Positions 22,190 through 33,588 of a stretch of DNA of 64,000 nt are shown piece by piece. Under the pieces are notes generated by a model. It did not search any database. It had not been told where the DNA came from and was given only the letters and a program-made list of their open reading frames with translations. The position numbers and the translations under genes were made by a program. Each line of letters opens with the position of its first letter. Position 1 is the first letter of the stretch. The DNA comes from Callorhinus ursinus. Its lineage: Eukaryota > Chordata > Mammalia > Carnivora > Otariidae. The DNA lies in NCBI RefSeq assembly GCF_003265705.1, contig NW_020313168.1:3994511-4058510 (forward strand), in the 5' to 3' direction.

Positions 22190-22850
22190 TGAAAACCAAT
22201 CTGGGACCTTCCAACATATTTCCTTCGCCAGCAGGCACGATGCTACACTTGTTCAGTAGAGGGCGCTGGAGAGATACAGCAGAAGAGTGTTTTCTCCTGG
22301 CAGGCTCCTTGCAATGCCCCCAGCCCCCCAGCAACTTCCCAGCAGCTTCCCCAGTCACCCCCTGCTCAGTGAGTTTTCCACCATCCCGCAAGCCATGGCT
22401 GTGCCCTCTCCAGTGAGGTGTGGACCTCAGCCTGGGAGGCTCTCACAGGGTTCCCCACCTCAGCCCTGGGGGCCGTGGCTCCTCTTTGTATCTGCTTGTC
22501 CTACATTCTTTAAGCTTTCTTTACTTCCGCCTAGCCAATCCCTTTTACTTCAATCCCTGCTATAGTTTGCAATTCTTTTTTTTTTTTTAAGATTTTATTT
22601 ATTTATTTGACAGAGAGAGACAAAGTGAGAGAGGGAACACAAGCAGGGGGAGTGGGAAAGGGAGAAGCAGGCTTCCCATGGAACAGGGAACCTGATGTGG
22701 GGCTCGATCCCAGGACCCTAGGATCATGACCTGAGCCAAAGGCAGACGCTTAACGACTGAGCCACGCAGGCGCCCCTATAGTTAGCAATTCTTTACATTA
22801 AACTTTCCCTGTTCACACTGCTGTATGGTTTCTCTCTCCTGACTGATAAA
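22190..22850 (+). mobile_element. Possible old LTR-like repeat, split by SINE
   Basis: Pyrimidine-rich body and a 3' end similar to 13,060-13,515. The SINE at 22,577-22,776 splits it. Confidence 0.3.
22577..22776 (-). mobile_element. Carnivore SINE
   Basis: Duplication TATAGTTTGCAATTCTT at 22,561-22,577, with TATAGTTAGCAATTCTT from 22,777. Full-length in reverse. Confidence 0.9.
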
Positions 22851-23084
22851 AGAATCCTTAAATTAGAGCCTATTTCGATTCTGTCAATAAAACTGGAGAC
22901 TTTTTAATACTGTCACACCAACAAATAAATTCCCAGATGTGTCTCAATGACAAATAGATGACATCGCAGCATAAAACTACAAGTTATACTTAATAACATA
23001 CAGACCTCAAATATGAAACCTGACAGGTGGGGGGAAAAGACTCTATTTGTCTGAATTTGGCTAATATGACATGCCCGGTATTTG

Positions 23085-23270
23085 TTTTTTTTTTTTTTTT
23101 AAAGATTTTATTTATTTATTCATGAGAGAGAGAGAGAGAGAGAGAGAAGGAGAGGGAGAAGCAGGCTCCCCGCTGAGCAGGGAGCCCGATGTGGGACTCG
23201 ATCCCAGGACTCTGGGATCATGACCTGAGCCGAAGGCAGACGCTTAACCATCTGAGCCACCCAGGCGCCC
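23085..23270 (-). mobile_element. Carnivore SINE
   Basis: Duplication CCGGTATTTGTTTT on both sides (from 23,075 and 23,271). The (GA)n tract is near 23,125. Confidence 0.9.
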
Positions 23271-23284
23271 CCGGTATTTGTTTT

Positions 23285-24015
23285 AACTCCATTACACTTC
23301 TATGCTCTAAAACTTGAAGTACATCTGCGCAAATTTAGAATAGGCTCTCCTTCATGATTTTGAAAAAGAAGGGACAAAGTCCCAGCCATAGGACCGCAGG
23401 CCAGCCACTAAAGCAATGAAACGGGTGCCTGGGGCATTTATCAATGAGAGCTCTGGGCTGCACATGATCTCCAGGGTAGTTTCCTATTAGGAAATTCTGC
23501 AATTCTGTGAACTAAAAAGACTGTTAACTGTAGATTCAGTTTCGGGAGCCATTAAACTAACTTGTGGTCAAAGTTGGATTCTAATTTGGGAGAGTAGGCA
23601 AGTGCACAAGACCTGAGCAGAAATAGCTTTATGACAATCTGCACAAGGGAAAAGTCAAATATAAAAAGAGATGATACCACCATCCACCCAGTCCTCTGAT
23701 CTGGAAACATCTGTGAAGTTCAGGGTTTGTATGTAAGGATAGTAGGAAAGAAGGTTTCAGGGATATGCACTGGAGTCATAAGCTGATAAAAGGAGTCAAA
23801 TACCTGCCTAAACAGTTTCTATAATGAAACATAAGTAGAAAAAATGATTGACCAATTATATTTGTGCAAAAAAAACCCCACAGTAATAAAGGATTGTTAC
23901 TATTTTACATTAAAAATGTGAAATGTAAAAACTCTTATTTCAGAAATGATGAGCAGGAAAACCTACCTGAAAAATATCAGTTATAGAAAAAAATTTTAAT
24001 TTTCTATATTATTTT
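23285..24015. other. Intron, nothing recognised
   Basis: No exon, RNA gene or clear repeat is visible. It runs up to the SINE pair at 24.0 kb. Confidence 0.35.
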
Positions 24016-24029
24016 TAAACACATGCTGA

Positions 24030-24217
24030 GGGGCGCCTGGATGGCTCAGTCGTTAAACGTCTGCCTTCAGCTCAGGTCATGATCCCAGGGTCCTGGGATG
24101 GAGCCCCACACTGGGCTCCTTGCTCAGTAGGAAGCCTGCTTCTCCCTCTCCCACTCCCCCCTGCTTGTGTTCCCTCTTTCGCTGTGTCTCTCTGTCAAAT
24201 AAATAAATAAAATCTCT
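24030..24217 (+). mobile_element. Carnivore SINE, first of a tandem pair
   Basis: Its A-tail is cut short (AAAATCTCT) and the next SINE begins immediately. The outer duplication AAACACATGC is at about 24,018 and 24,417. Confidence 0.88.
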
Positions 24218-24416
24218 GGGGCGCCTGGGTGGCTCAGTCGCTGGGCGTCTGCCTTCGGCTCGAGTGATGGTCCCGGGGTCCTCGGATCGAGCCCCACGTC
24301 GGGCTCCCTGCCTAGCGGGAAGCCTGCTTCTCCCTCTCTCACTCCCCTTGCTTGTGTTCCTTCTCTCGCTGTGTCTCTCTCTGTCAAATAAATAAATAAA
24401 ATCTTTAAAAATAAAT
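24218..24416 (+). mobile_element. Carnivore SINE, second of a tandem pair
   Basis: Joined head-to-tail with the previous copy with no target duplication between them. The tail ends in AAAAATAAAT before the outer duplication. Confidence 0.88.
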
Positions 24417-24429
24417 AAACACATGCCAA

Positions 24430-24790
24430 GTTCATATGGGAAAAAAAAAAAAAAAAGTCCAGACAGATGCGAGGGGAACCACTTGAGTGAAAAAAAGAAG
24501 TGCTCTATAATTTGCTGTACTATTCTTATATATAATTAGGTTTATTAGTCTTTAGTCATTCAACAAACGCAGAGCAGTGAACTGCTCCCTGAACCAGTCT
24601 GAGATCCTGACCTGCTCAGTCCGATGCTTAGCACATTAACAAGTATTTACCAGTCACAGACCATTGTCCCTGCACTTTACACCACTGCCTTGGAATTACT
24701 GCCTTAAATCCGCAATTCTAATACTCAAAGTCTGGAATCTGGTAGGAACTGTGTACCCGATATTATGTTCATACACCAGTTTCTAAAAGC
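24430..24790. other. Intron, unassigned
   Basis: An A-run at 24,440-24,455 follows the SINE pair. Nothing else was recognised. Confidence 0.3.
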
Positions 24791-24800
24791 AAATGTTTCC

Positions 24801-24916
24801 GGGATGTCTGGCTGGCTCAGTCTGCAGAGCATGCAGTCTTGGGGTTGTAAGTTCGAGCCTCACGTTGGATGTAGAGATTACTTAAAAATAAAAAAATAAA
24901 AATTTTTTTAAAAAGA
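24801..24916 (+). mobile_element. Short carnivore SINE (b/c type)
   Basis: GGATGTCTGGCTGGCTCAG head, GTAGAGATTACTTAAAA end. AAATGTTT lies at 24,791 and at about 24,917. Confidence 0.75.
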
Positions 24917-24984
24917 AAATGTTTACCATTATTCTCATAAAGTCACCTTACTGCTAGTTGCCAACATTCTTTCTTAAAAAAAAA

Positions 24985-25171
24985 TGGGGTGCCTGGGTGG
25001 CTCAGTCATTAAGCGTCTGCCTTTGGCTCAAGTCATGATCCCCGGGTCCTGGGATCGAGTCCCACATTGGGCTCCCTGCTCGGCAGGAAGCCTGCTTCTC
25101 CCTCTCCCACTCCCTCTGCTTGTGTTCCCTCTCTCGCCGTTTCTCTGTCAAATAAATAAATTTAAAAAAAA
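24985..25171 (+). mobile_element. Carnivore SINE
   Basis: Full-length. It sits in an A-run, so its target duplication cannot be separated from poly(A). Confidence 0.88.
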
Positions 25172-25740
25172 AATCTAGAATTTACCTCCTTAAAAGATTT
25201 TAATGGAACCACATCTAGTAAGGATTAATACAAGTATTCAAAGCTAACCTACAATTTGCCTTATAGTGAAAGCAATTACCAATTTACCAAATTATGTTAC
25301 TATTTATGATTCAATTCCTCTCTGTCTTCTATGGCTTCTCATTAACCATGAGAACACATACCAGTTCTACAAGGAAAGAAAAAGTTTCCCTGGCACTCAG
25401 GTCTAAAAATGAGGTTTTCAGGGTAGACCTCACATAGGTGACAGAGTCAAGCAGTGGACAGCCTCTTTCATGCCCTGGAGCATGCATAGGACAGGCTTTA
25501 TTAAACCATCTCTTGCAACCTCTCACAGCCAAAAGCATGATGGGAAAACTCAGGAAACTCTAAAACACTCAGCAATCCTCTGGGGAACCAAGGTAACATG
25601 GTCCAAATATATGAAGGTTTCTGATGATTTTGCTTAATCCAAACATATAACCCAGAAAATCAAACAATCCTCCCTAAATATCAAGTCCAACTGAAAAAAT
25701 GCTAGGGCAGCAGATAGTTTAAGGTTGTAGTCTTTGGAAG
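25172..25740. other. Intron, nothing recognised
   Basis: No exon or repeat with usable support. Confidence 0.3.
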
Positions 25741-25744
25741 AACT

Positions 25745-26105
25745 AATGATGACAACAGCTGTCATTTACTAAGTACTGGGCTAGGATCAGGCCTTTTGAA
25801 TAGACGATCTCATTCATTCCTGAAAAGTGTCTTGCTGAGGGGTGCCTAGATGGCTCAGTCGGTAGAACGTGTGACTCTTGATCTTGGGGTAGTGAGGTTT
25901 GAGCCCCATATTAAGCATAGAGATTGCTTAAAAAAAATAGAATCTTTTTGAAATGGAGATCACCTGCATCTTAAAGGATAGGAATCTAAAGCTCAGGGGA
26001 TCTCAGTGAATAGCCCAGTGTGATACAGATAGTAAGTGACAGAGCTGTCATTCAAGCAGAGATCTGACTGAATCTCAAGCATACGCTTCATCCATCACAC
26101 CACAC
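25745..26105 (-). mobile_element. MIR element split by a SINE
   Basis: The plus strand reads TTTACTAAGTACTGGGCTAGG, GATCTCATTCATTCC, then after the SINE TAGTAAGTGACAGAGCTGTC and CATCACACCACACTGC. This is the reverse complement of nearly full-length MIR. Confidence 0.75.
25839..25935 (+). mobile_element. Short carnivore SINE (b/c type)
   Basis: GGGGTGCCTAGATGGCTCAG head and ATAGAGATTGCTTAAAA end, inserted in the MIR. Confidence 0.75.
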
Positions 26106-26109
26106 TGCA

Positions 26110-26925
26110 TCCCCAAAGAGCACATATTCTTTGTTGTAGTCCAAGAGTGAGAGCAATCTGCTTCAGACTTAAGATAAACTAATGGTAAGGCTGACCTCAT
26201 TTCTTCAAAATAGAAAAGCCCAACCAAAACAGTCTCTCAGATGATCATTACTTAGAGTATAGGCAAAACTACTATAAAAGACCCCAAAATATGATGTCCT
26301 CAAGATGTTTCTCCCCCCCCCAATTCCAGAGGCTGGCCAGGCACCACTGTTGCATGAGGTCATCTAGGGACCCAAAGTTCTTCTCACTCACTAGAAAAGG
26401 GAAAGAAGAACTGGAGAGCAAGCCGTTTCTTTTTGGGTTTGTGACCTGGAAGTTCATATATTATTTCTGCTCACATCCAATTAGTCAGAACTTATTCACA
26501 TGCCCATATCTATATCCAAGGAAGACTAGGGAAAATGTCTCTATGTGCGCATCTAAAACTTCTTCCAAAAGGAGGAAGGAGAGAAAGCATTCCAGGAGGA
26601 TAATCAATAGCCTCTGGAACCAATGGATGGCCTGCCCAACTCTACATGGAGATAAAAAAGTTTTTCCAAAACCAAACAGGTACACATACACAAATGTGAG
26701 TTTGTGTGTTGCTTGAACAAATGATACATAAATCAAGTCCCCAACATTCAACTCTATAGGAATATGACCAAAATGACTTTAGGCAGAAACTTCTTCAAAG
26801 GATCAAGATAGGACCAGTCACCTGCTAATGGCTACAGAAAATCTTAGTAATGCTTCTATGGAATGACTGGGCATCACAAGTTCTCCTTAAATCTTCCACA
26901 ATGAATATGTTATAAAATACCAAAT
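26110..26925. other. Intron, unassigned
   Basis: A 141-codon plus-strand open frame (26,291-26,716) falls here. It resembles no protein I know and its start is not convincing, so no gene is called. Confidence 0.35.
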
Positions 26926-26929
26926 ATAA

Positions 26930-27060
26930 TCTAATCTAAGATGCCTTCAAATATAAGATGCACCATTATTTTATGCACCCCTAAAAAACTGATGCCAATT
27001 ACACCATGATATGCCATTATCTATAAGATGCATGCCAATTTCAGAGATGTTGAAAGTGAG
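26930..27060. mobile_element. Possible hAT-like remnant
   Basis: Contains repeated ATAAGATGCA words (about 26,954 and 27,020) and ATTTTATGCACCCCTAAAA, as in some old mammalian hAT elements. The family is not certain. Confidence 0.3.
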
Positions 27061-27710
27061 AAAAATATGTTTCTTAGAACAAATGAAATATAGTATGCCC
27101 CTGAAGAAATAAATCAAACTGATCTACCCTATAAAATTACTGGCTAAAAACCAATTAAATTTTAGAAGACAAATTATTATAGTTGCTATTAGGCCATTCT
27201 TTATGATGAGAATATAAACAGATATACTGAGGCCATACCTATACAACATGAATTAAAAAAAAAATTCTATGGGAAAGACAGACAGCTACCTTATAACACA
27301 ATCATTACAATTTGCTAAGTATGGGGTGCTGTGATAGCACATGATGGGGGAGTGTCCTGGCCGAGTCAGGAGACCATGGAAGGTCTCCAATGGAAGTGAG
27401 CTAAGTTCTGAAGGATAACCCAGCCATGGCAAGGGAAACATGGACAGAAGCTCTACAGTGGGAAAGAACATGGCATATTTAAGAAACAGCAAGATGATTA
27501 GTCGGCTTAAAGTATGGGAGCAATGAAGAAATGGCTAGCACAATTCTGGCTACTATGGAGAATGGATTTTTAAGAGACTAAGAGTGAACAAGTGGAAACC
27601 AGCAAGTAGGCTCCTGCTGTCAGTCTAAGAGAGTTTAGACTTGGTACTTTAGATCTGAGGAGCAGTAGAGGATTTGGGGATGGAAAGCAGGGTTTGAAAA
27701 TTATTCAAGA

Positions 27711-27904
27711 GGGGCGCCTGGGTGGCTCAGTCGTTAAGCGTCTGCCTTCGGCTCAGGTCATGATCCCGGGGTCCTGGGATCGAGCCCCACTTCGGGCTCC
27801 CTACTCGGCGGGAAGCCTGCTTCTCCCTCTCCCACTCCCCCTGCTTGTGTTCCTGCTCTCGCTCTCTGTGAAATAAACAAATAAAAATCTTAAAAAAAAA
27901 GAAA
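27711..27904 (+). mobile_element. Carnivore SINE, first at a reused site
   Basis: GAAAATTATTCAAGA precedes it (27,696-27,710) and follows it (27,906-27,920). Confidence 0.92.
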
Positions 27905-27920
27905 AGAAAATTATTCAAGA

Positions 27921-28151
27921 GGGGTACCTGGGTGGCTCAGTTGTTAAGCGTCTGCCTTCGGCTCAGGTCGTGATCCCAGGGTCCTGGGATCGAGCCCCAC
28001 TTCGGGCTCTCTGCTCAGTGGGAAGCCTGCTTCTCCCTCTCCCACTCCCCCTGCTTGTGTTCCCTCTCTCGCTGTCTCTCTCTGTCAAATAAATAAATAT
28101 TTAAAAAATAACAATAAATGCCAACTCCCTCTTAAAAAAAAAAGAAAGAAA
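27921..28151 (+). mobile_element. Carnivore SINE, second at a reused site
   Basis: Starts after the second GAAAATTATTCAAGA and ends before a third, altered copy (AAAATTATTCAGGA, about 28,151). The tail holds about 40 bp of extra mixed sequence (ACAATAAATGCCAACTCCCTC). Confidence 0.9.
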
Positions 28152-29039
28152 AAATTATTCAGGAGATAGAATGAACAGGACTTGCTGATTAAGTGCAAAT
28201 GGGCATAAGGGAGAGGGAAGCATCGAAAACAACCCTTAGGTTTCCCACCAGTGTGACTAAGTAAATGATGGCATCATTCACTGAGATAAACACTGGAGAA
28301 GGGCATGTTGACTTTGAGATGCGTGAGCATTAAACTGAGAAGGAAGCTAGCAGCTAGATATGTAATTCTGGATTCAGAGGAAAGATTCAGCTGGAGAAAA
28401 ATCTAGAGAGATGTCAGTGTAGAGATATAAATCAAAGCCATGCTTGTAGCTGAGATCAGTAGGGAAGGGGTTAGAATAAACAGAAAAGAGGGTCTGGGAC
28501 AGAGGCTTAAGGAACATCAGCATTTAAAGGTCAGGCTCAGACGGATAACACAGTCATTCAAACATCCTTTCATTATGTCTGCATCAATTACTGATTAATA
28601 ACTGGCCACAATGTGCCACTCTGTTTTAGGTATAAGGATATCCAGCGAAAAAAATACGTAAGACCCCTATTTCTTAAGGAGCTTATGGTTTAGTAGGTAA
28701 ACAAATAAAAAACACAAGTTAATAAAGAAGGCAATTTCAGTTTGTGTTAAGTGTTATGAAGAAAATAAAATTGGCATTGCAACTCAAATACCGTGAGTGG
28801 CCCTAACACCAGTGATGAGATTTCCAAAATGATGAATAACTACTGAGAAGGTTCCAGACAAAGTACAGTCTTTCCTCAACTTAAATGAGAATTGCTTTCC
28901 TGGGAAATTCAGTGCATATTATTACAACAGCACAAAGAACTATATATAAATGTAAAATAGGTTCTGCACTAAAACAGTTTTTCACCTACCTATATATCCA
29001 AGTCATAAAGGATGCATGCAATATCAGTCTTTACTTTAT

Positions 29040-29419
29040 GTACTGTATGGGACTGGTCCAGGCACTATAGAATATCCAGGATCGGGCGCCTGGGTGGCTC
29101 AGTCGTTGAGCGTCTGCCTTCGGCTCGGGTCATGATCCCAGGGTCCTGGGATCGAGCCCCACATCGGGCTCCCTGCTCGGCGGGAAGCTTGCTTCTCCCT
29201 CTCCCACTCCCCCTGCTTGTGTTCCCTCTCTCGCTGTGTCTCTCTCTGTCAAATAAATAAATAAAATCTTTAAAAAAAAAAATAGAATATCCAGGATCCC
29301 TGGCTCCTGCCCACTAAATGCCATTGTGGTTGACCCCAATCATGTGATACCCTTACCATATCTCCCTATTTCCAAATGCCCCTCAAAGGGGTTAGTACCA
29401 CCCCTGTTGAGAACAACTG
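29040..29419 (+). mobile_element. MER20-type hAT transposon, split by SINE
   Basis: The downstream part reads GATCCCTGGCTCCTGCCCACTAAATGCCA, CCAAATGCCCCTCAAAGGGG, then the terminal GTTGAGAACAACTG. This matches the MER20 3' half. The 5' end is lost. Confidence 0.65.
29084..29281 (+). mobile_element. Carnivore SINE
   Basis: Perfect duplication ATAGAATATCCAGGATC at 29,067-29,083 and 29,282-29,298, within MER20. Confidence 0.93.
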
Positions 29420-29424
29420 CTTTA

Positions 29425-29800
29425 AGGCAAAAAAGTATACACTGTGCTAAATGACACAAATTCTAAGAAATGGAGATATGCTGAGGTCTCTATGCTAACA
29501 CTTTACAGTTGTAGACATTTCCACCACGTGGCAATTTCTTCTTTCATTCGGTATATGCTTACTGAGATTGTACTATGTGCCAATGTTGTGTCCTGCCTTC
29601 ATAGAGCTTACATTGTAGAAAACTGTAGTAAATATACAATAACTTGAAATGAAGATGATCCAGAATATGGCTCCTATATTTTAAATCTCTACACCTTGTG
29701 TTTCTCAGGTAAAAGTAGAAAAAGTTTCCCTGAAAATTAATGTTATCTTCCCCATTAACTGTTATTTATTTATAGGCACATGTACCATAAAATTGATTTA
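29425..29800. other. Intron with a possible L2-like piece
   Basis: Around 29,545-29,640 (GCTTACTGAGATTGTACTATGTGCC, CATAGAGCTTACATTGTAG) resembles antisense L2. The rest is unassigned. Confidence 0.35.
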
Positions 29801-29815
29801 AACATTTAGCACCCA

Positions 29816-30014
29816 GGGGCGCCTGGGTGGCTCGGTCGGTTAAGCATCTGCCTTAGGCTCAGGTCATGATCCTAGGGTCTGGGATCGAGCCCCGCATCGG
29901 GCTCCCTGCTCTGCGGGAAGCCTGCTCCTCCCTCTCCCACTCCCCCTGCTTGTGTTCCCTCTCTCCCCGTGTCTCTCTCTGTCAAATAAATAAATAAAAT
30001 CTTAAAAAAAAAAA
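29816..30014 (+). mobile_element. Carnivore SINE
   Basis: Duplication AAACATTTAGCACCCA on both sides (about 29,800 and 30,016). Confidence 0.92.
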
Positions 30015-30029
30015 TAAACATTTAGCACC

Positions 30030-30419
30030 CAACAGATGACACCCAACACTGGAAAAGCAATTGTACAGTTTCATATCCCACTGAAGAAGTTTCTATAGTC
30101 TAAGAAAACAGACAGTAGAGTAGCACCTAATAGTGGAAAAGATGCTAATTTATGACTGCACCCTTTTGGCCTCTAAATAAATATGCTCAAAAGAGAAAAG
30201 CAAAGGGAGGGAGCTGTGAGTTTTTAACCAAGGAACCATTAACGCTCAGGAGCAATCTGGGAGAATAAATTCACAGACGGGCAAGTGCAGAGAAGAAATT
30301 CTGCTGTTGCGAAGATGCGATGAGGAGTACACAGGTGGTAGTACCACTAATCAGCGTAGTGCCTCGGTATACAGCTGACCACTGTCTTAATGTACACTCT
30401 CTGTAATCCTGAGTTCACT
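30030..30419. other. Intron, nothing recognised
   Basis: No exon or repeat identified. Confidence 0.3.
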
Positions 30420-30765
30420 TTAGGTAATTTTCCAAACTTAAAAGAAAGGTATGGTTGAAATGCTCCTTTATATAAAATTTTGTATTCTGCTATTTTCATT
30501 TTTAACAAGGTATTCTCACACTAAACAAGCTTCACAAATATAATTTTTAATGACAACATAATACCTTCATTGTGTAGGTAGACCATAATTTTCTTAACAA
30601 TTCCCCTGTTGTTTATTTAGGAGTTTCCATTTTATACTATTTTCATCACTAATCCCCTTTTGTGTAGCTTATTCTGTATTTGTGATTATTCTAGTTTATT
30701 CTGTATTTTTGATTATTGTCTTAGAGAGATTTCCAGAGGCAGACTTACTAAAACAAAAGGGTATA

Positions 30766-30973
30766 GGGACGCCTGGGTGGCTCAGTCGGTTAAGCCTCTG
30801 CCTTCGGCTCGGGTCATGATCCCAGTGCCCTGGGATGGAGTCCTGCATTGGGCTCCTTGCTCAGCAGGGAGCCTGCTTCTCCCTCTGCCTCCAGCTCCCC
30901 CTGCTTGTACTCTCGCTCACTCTCTCTCGCCCACACTCTAACAAAATAAATAAATAAAATCTTAAAAAAAATT
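30766..30973 (+). mobile_element. Carnivore SINE
   Basis: Duplication AAAACAAAAGGGTATA at 30,750-30,765 and from about 30,974. Confidence 0.92.
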
Positions 30974-31227
30974 AAAACAAAAGGGTATAATTAAGGATTT
31001 CAATATCCAAAGTATTTTAATAACCTGTACTTTCATTAGCAGAGTATAAGAGTGTTTATTTCAAAACACTCTCACAAGCACAGAGTATTATAATTTTTAA
31101 TCTTTGCTAATCAAATAAAGTATCTCATTGGCCTTAATTTATAATTCCTTGATTATTATTGAATATTTTCCCCTATATTTGTTAATCTGCATGAACTTTA
31201 TTTTCTGTTAATTGACTGTGTTTTTCC

Positions 31228-31423
31228 TTTTTTTTTTTTTTAAAGATTTTATTTATTTATTTGACAGAGAGAGAGACAGCGAGAGCAGGAACACAAGCAG
31301 GGGAGAGGGTCAGAAGCAGGCCTCCCGCCGAGCAGGGAGCCCGATGTGGGACTCAATCCCAGGACCCTGCGATCATGACCTGAGCCGAAGGCAGACGCTT
31401 AACGACTGAGCCACCCAGGCGCC
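31228..31423 (-). mobile_element. Carnivore SINE
   Basis: Complete reverse copy from poly(T) to AGCCACCCAGGCGCCC. Its right target copy is unclear because another SINE lies 10 bp away. Confidence 0.88.
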
Positions 31424-31433
31424 CTGGTTGTTT

Positions 31434-31556
31434 TCTTAAGGAGGCTCCACACCCAATTTGGAGCCCGATCCGGGGCTTGAACTCACGACCCTGAGATCAA
31501 GATCTGAGCTGAGATCAAGAGTTGGATGCTTAACCACCTGAGCCACGAGGTGCTCT
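31434..31556 (-). mobile_element. Short carnivore SINE (b/c type)
   Basis: Reads CTTAAGGAGGCTCCACACCC, CTTGAACTCACGACCCTG, TGAGCCACGAGGTGC. AATTGACTGTG (near 31,210) and AATTCACTGTT (31,560) may be its diverged target copies, with the longer SINE inserted later. Confidence 0.75.
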
Positions 31557-32170
31557 GTGAATTCACTGTTTATATCTTCTAGTCTATTCCTTGGTTTCTT
31601 AGTAGGCTTTTTCCTTATCAATTTATAAGAGTTTTTATATGCTGAATGATTAACCATTTATTGTGTTACTATAAATATTTCTACCATTTTTGGTTTGCCT
31701 TTTAATTATTTTTGGCATTCAGAAATTTCAAATTCCCATAAAAATCCCACAAAAAGCTGTCATGAGATTTTACTTTTAGTCCAGAAACATTCCCTAAATT
31801 TGCTGTTTTCTTTTCTAGATTTCTCAGTTTCTCAGTTTTTTATACAGATGATGATTTAATTTTTATTTGGGTGGAAAAAAATTTTATTTGGGTGTATGGT
31901 AGACATTAGGATTTACCTTGCTTTCTTTTTGAATCAAGTAGCTAACAGAGTGCCTGGGCATCATTTAGAGCCCCAGGACTAAATGACCCCTCCTTATTCA
32001 ACTCATCTGTAACACTGACTCTTCATATATCAAAGTCACATGTAACAGATGGACCTGAAGACCATTTTGCTCCATTAATAACCGGCTGTTTCTGCCAGGA
32101 CCACACTATTTTAGTTATTCCAGTTTCATAAAATTTTGCTCATCTGCTACCACTAGTCTTCCTCATTACT

Positions 32171-32342
32171 TTTTTTTTTTTTGACAGAGAGAGAGATCAC
32201 AAGTAGGCATAGTGGCAGGCAGAGGGAAAAGTAGGCTCCCCACCAAGCAGAGATCCCAATGCGGGGCTCAATCCCAGGACCCTAGGATCATGACCTGAGC
32301 TGAAGGCAGATGCCTAATCGACTGAGCCACCCAAGCTCCCCT
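32171..32342 (-). mobile_element. Carnivore SINE
   Basis: CTCCTCATTACT or CTTCCTCATTACT flanks it on both sides. The head has diverged (CCCAAGCTCCCC). Confidence 0.85.
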
Positions 32343-32365
32343 CCTCATTACTCTTTTAAAGTTAC

Positions 32366-32461
32366 TCAGGGCTTAGTAGGTGGAGCATGTGACTCTTGAT
32401 CTCGGGGTTGTAAGTTTGAGCCCCATGTTGGGTGTAGAGATTACTTAAAATATATTAAAAG
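32366..32461 (+). mobile_element. Short carnivore SINE lacking its head
   Basis: Starts within the head (GGCTTAGTAGGTGGAGCATG) and ends GGGTGTAGAGATTACTTAAAA, so the first roughly 20 bases are lost or degraded. Confidence 0.65.
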
Positions 32462-32544
32462 AAATTATTCAATTACGCTTTTGTCCTTCCAAATGAAATT
32501 TACCATCATTTTATCATGTTCCAAAAGGAAAATATGTAATTTTT

Positions 32545-32723
32545 TTTAAAGATTTTATTTATTTGAGAGAGAGAGAGCACATGAGAGGGGGGAGGGTTAG
32601 AGGGAGAAGCAGACTCCCTGCTGAGCAGGGAGCCCGATCGATGCAGGACTCGATCCCGGGACTCCAGGATCATGACCGGAGCCGAAGGCAGTCGCTCAAC
32701 CAACTGAGCCACCCAGATGCCCA
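32545..32723 (-). mobile_element. Carnivore SINE
   Basis: Duplication GAAAATATGTAATTTTT at 32,528-32,544 and 32,724-32,740. A CGATCGATGC motif in the middle comes from a 4-bp duplication. Confidence 0.92.
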
Positions 32724-32756
32724 GAAAATATGTAATTTTTAAAAGTTAGAATTTCT

Positions 32757-32963
32757 GGGGCACCTGGGTGGCTCAGTTGGTTAAGCGTCTGCCTTCGGCT
32801 CAGGTCATGATCCCAGGGTCCTGAGATCGAGTCCCGCATCGGGCTCCCTGCTCAGCAGAGAGCCTGCTTCTCAGTCTCCCTCTGCCTCTCTCCTCTGCTT
32901 GTGCTCTCCTGCTCTCTCTGTCAAAAAAATAAAATCTTTAAAAATAAATAAATAAATAAAATC
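32757..32963 (+). mobile_element. Carnivore SINE
   Basis: Full-length with a mixed A/TAAA tail. Weak duplication TTAGAATT / TTAGGAATT. Confidence 0.85.
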
Positions 32964-32984
32964 TTAGGAATTGTTTTAAACCTA

Positions 32985-33315
32985 CCAATCAATTGATCTG
33001 AAAGCTCTGTAGGATTTAATTTTCTTATTTGAAAAAATCCTTCCTCTTTCAGTGAAATGACTTTCTTCCTACTTCCTATAGTATGTTAAGGTCATTTCTA
33101 GGTATTTTATGATATCTTATTGTTGTATAGGATGTATAGGCTCAAACATTCTATGGATGGTCTACATGGTTACTGATGGTAGGTGTCTAGTCAGGTTACT
33201 GATCTATCTCTATTGCATCAAATAACTTTTCAGCTGATCATCTTGGGTTTCCTGGGTATACAATCTGTAAACAACCATCTTTTCACCTTTTTATTTCTTA
33301 TTTCTATTCCATATT
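32985..33315 (-). mobile_element. Possible L1M antisense fragment
   Basis: T-rich text such as GTTAAGGTCATTTCTAGGTATTTTATGATA recalls antisense L1 ORF2. Support is weak. Confidence 0.3.
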
Positions 33316-33333
33316 GTGCTAGGCAGAATTCTT

Positions 33334-33534
33334 TTTTTATTTTTTTAAAGATTTTATTTATTTATTTATTAGAGAGCGAGTGAGAGAGAAACAGCATGAG
33401 CGAGGAGAGGGTCAGAGGGAGAAGCAGGCTCCCCGCTGAGCTGGGAGCCTGATGTGGGGCTCGATCCCAGGACTCCGGGATCATGACCCGAGCCGAAGGC
33501 AGTTGCTTAATCAACTGAGCCACCCAGGCGTCCC
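33334..33534 (-). mobile_element. Carnivore SINE in the MaLR LTR
   Basis: 18-bp duplication TGTGCTAGGCAGAATTCT at 33,316-33,333 and 33,535-33,552. Confidence 0.93.
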
Positions 33535-33588
33535 TGTGCTAGGCAGAATTCTAAGACCCACCTACCCCTGCCAAGATTTTGGCTCCTG

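Larger units (their letters stand above)
27280..28790 (-). mobile_element. L2-like LINE remnant, antisense
   Basis: Purine-rich text includes GAGACCATGGAAGGTCTCCAA, GAGCTAAGTTCTGAAGGATAA, GGACTTGCTGATTAAGTG, TGACTTTGAGATGCGTGAG and GGAGCTTATGGTTTAGTAGG. This is the reverse-strand look of L2-type (CR1-clade) LINEs. Two SINEs interrupt it. Assignment of the middle part is less certain. Confidence 0.45.
30420..32165 (-). mobile_element. L1M 3' region, antisense, with SINEs inside
   Basis: Reverse of an old L1 3' end: AATGACAACATAATACCTTCATTG, CTGTACTTTCATTAGCAGAGTATAAGAGTG, CACTCTCACAAGCACAGAGTATTAT, TTTTTATATGCTGAATGATTAACC. Boundaries are approximate, and the part after 31,700 is the least certain. 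Confidence 0.5.

Noticed and set aside
26180..26200. ATGAG before GT on the minus strand (about 26,190) as the missing upstream start exon of TNRC6C
   Set aside because: The donor GTCAGCC is weak and the adjacent sequence shows no acceptor or conserved look; a chance match.
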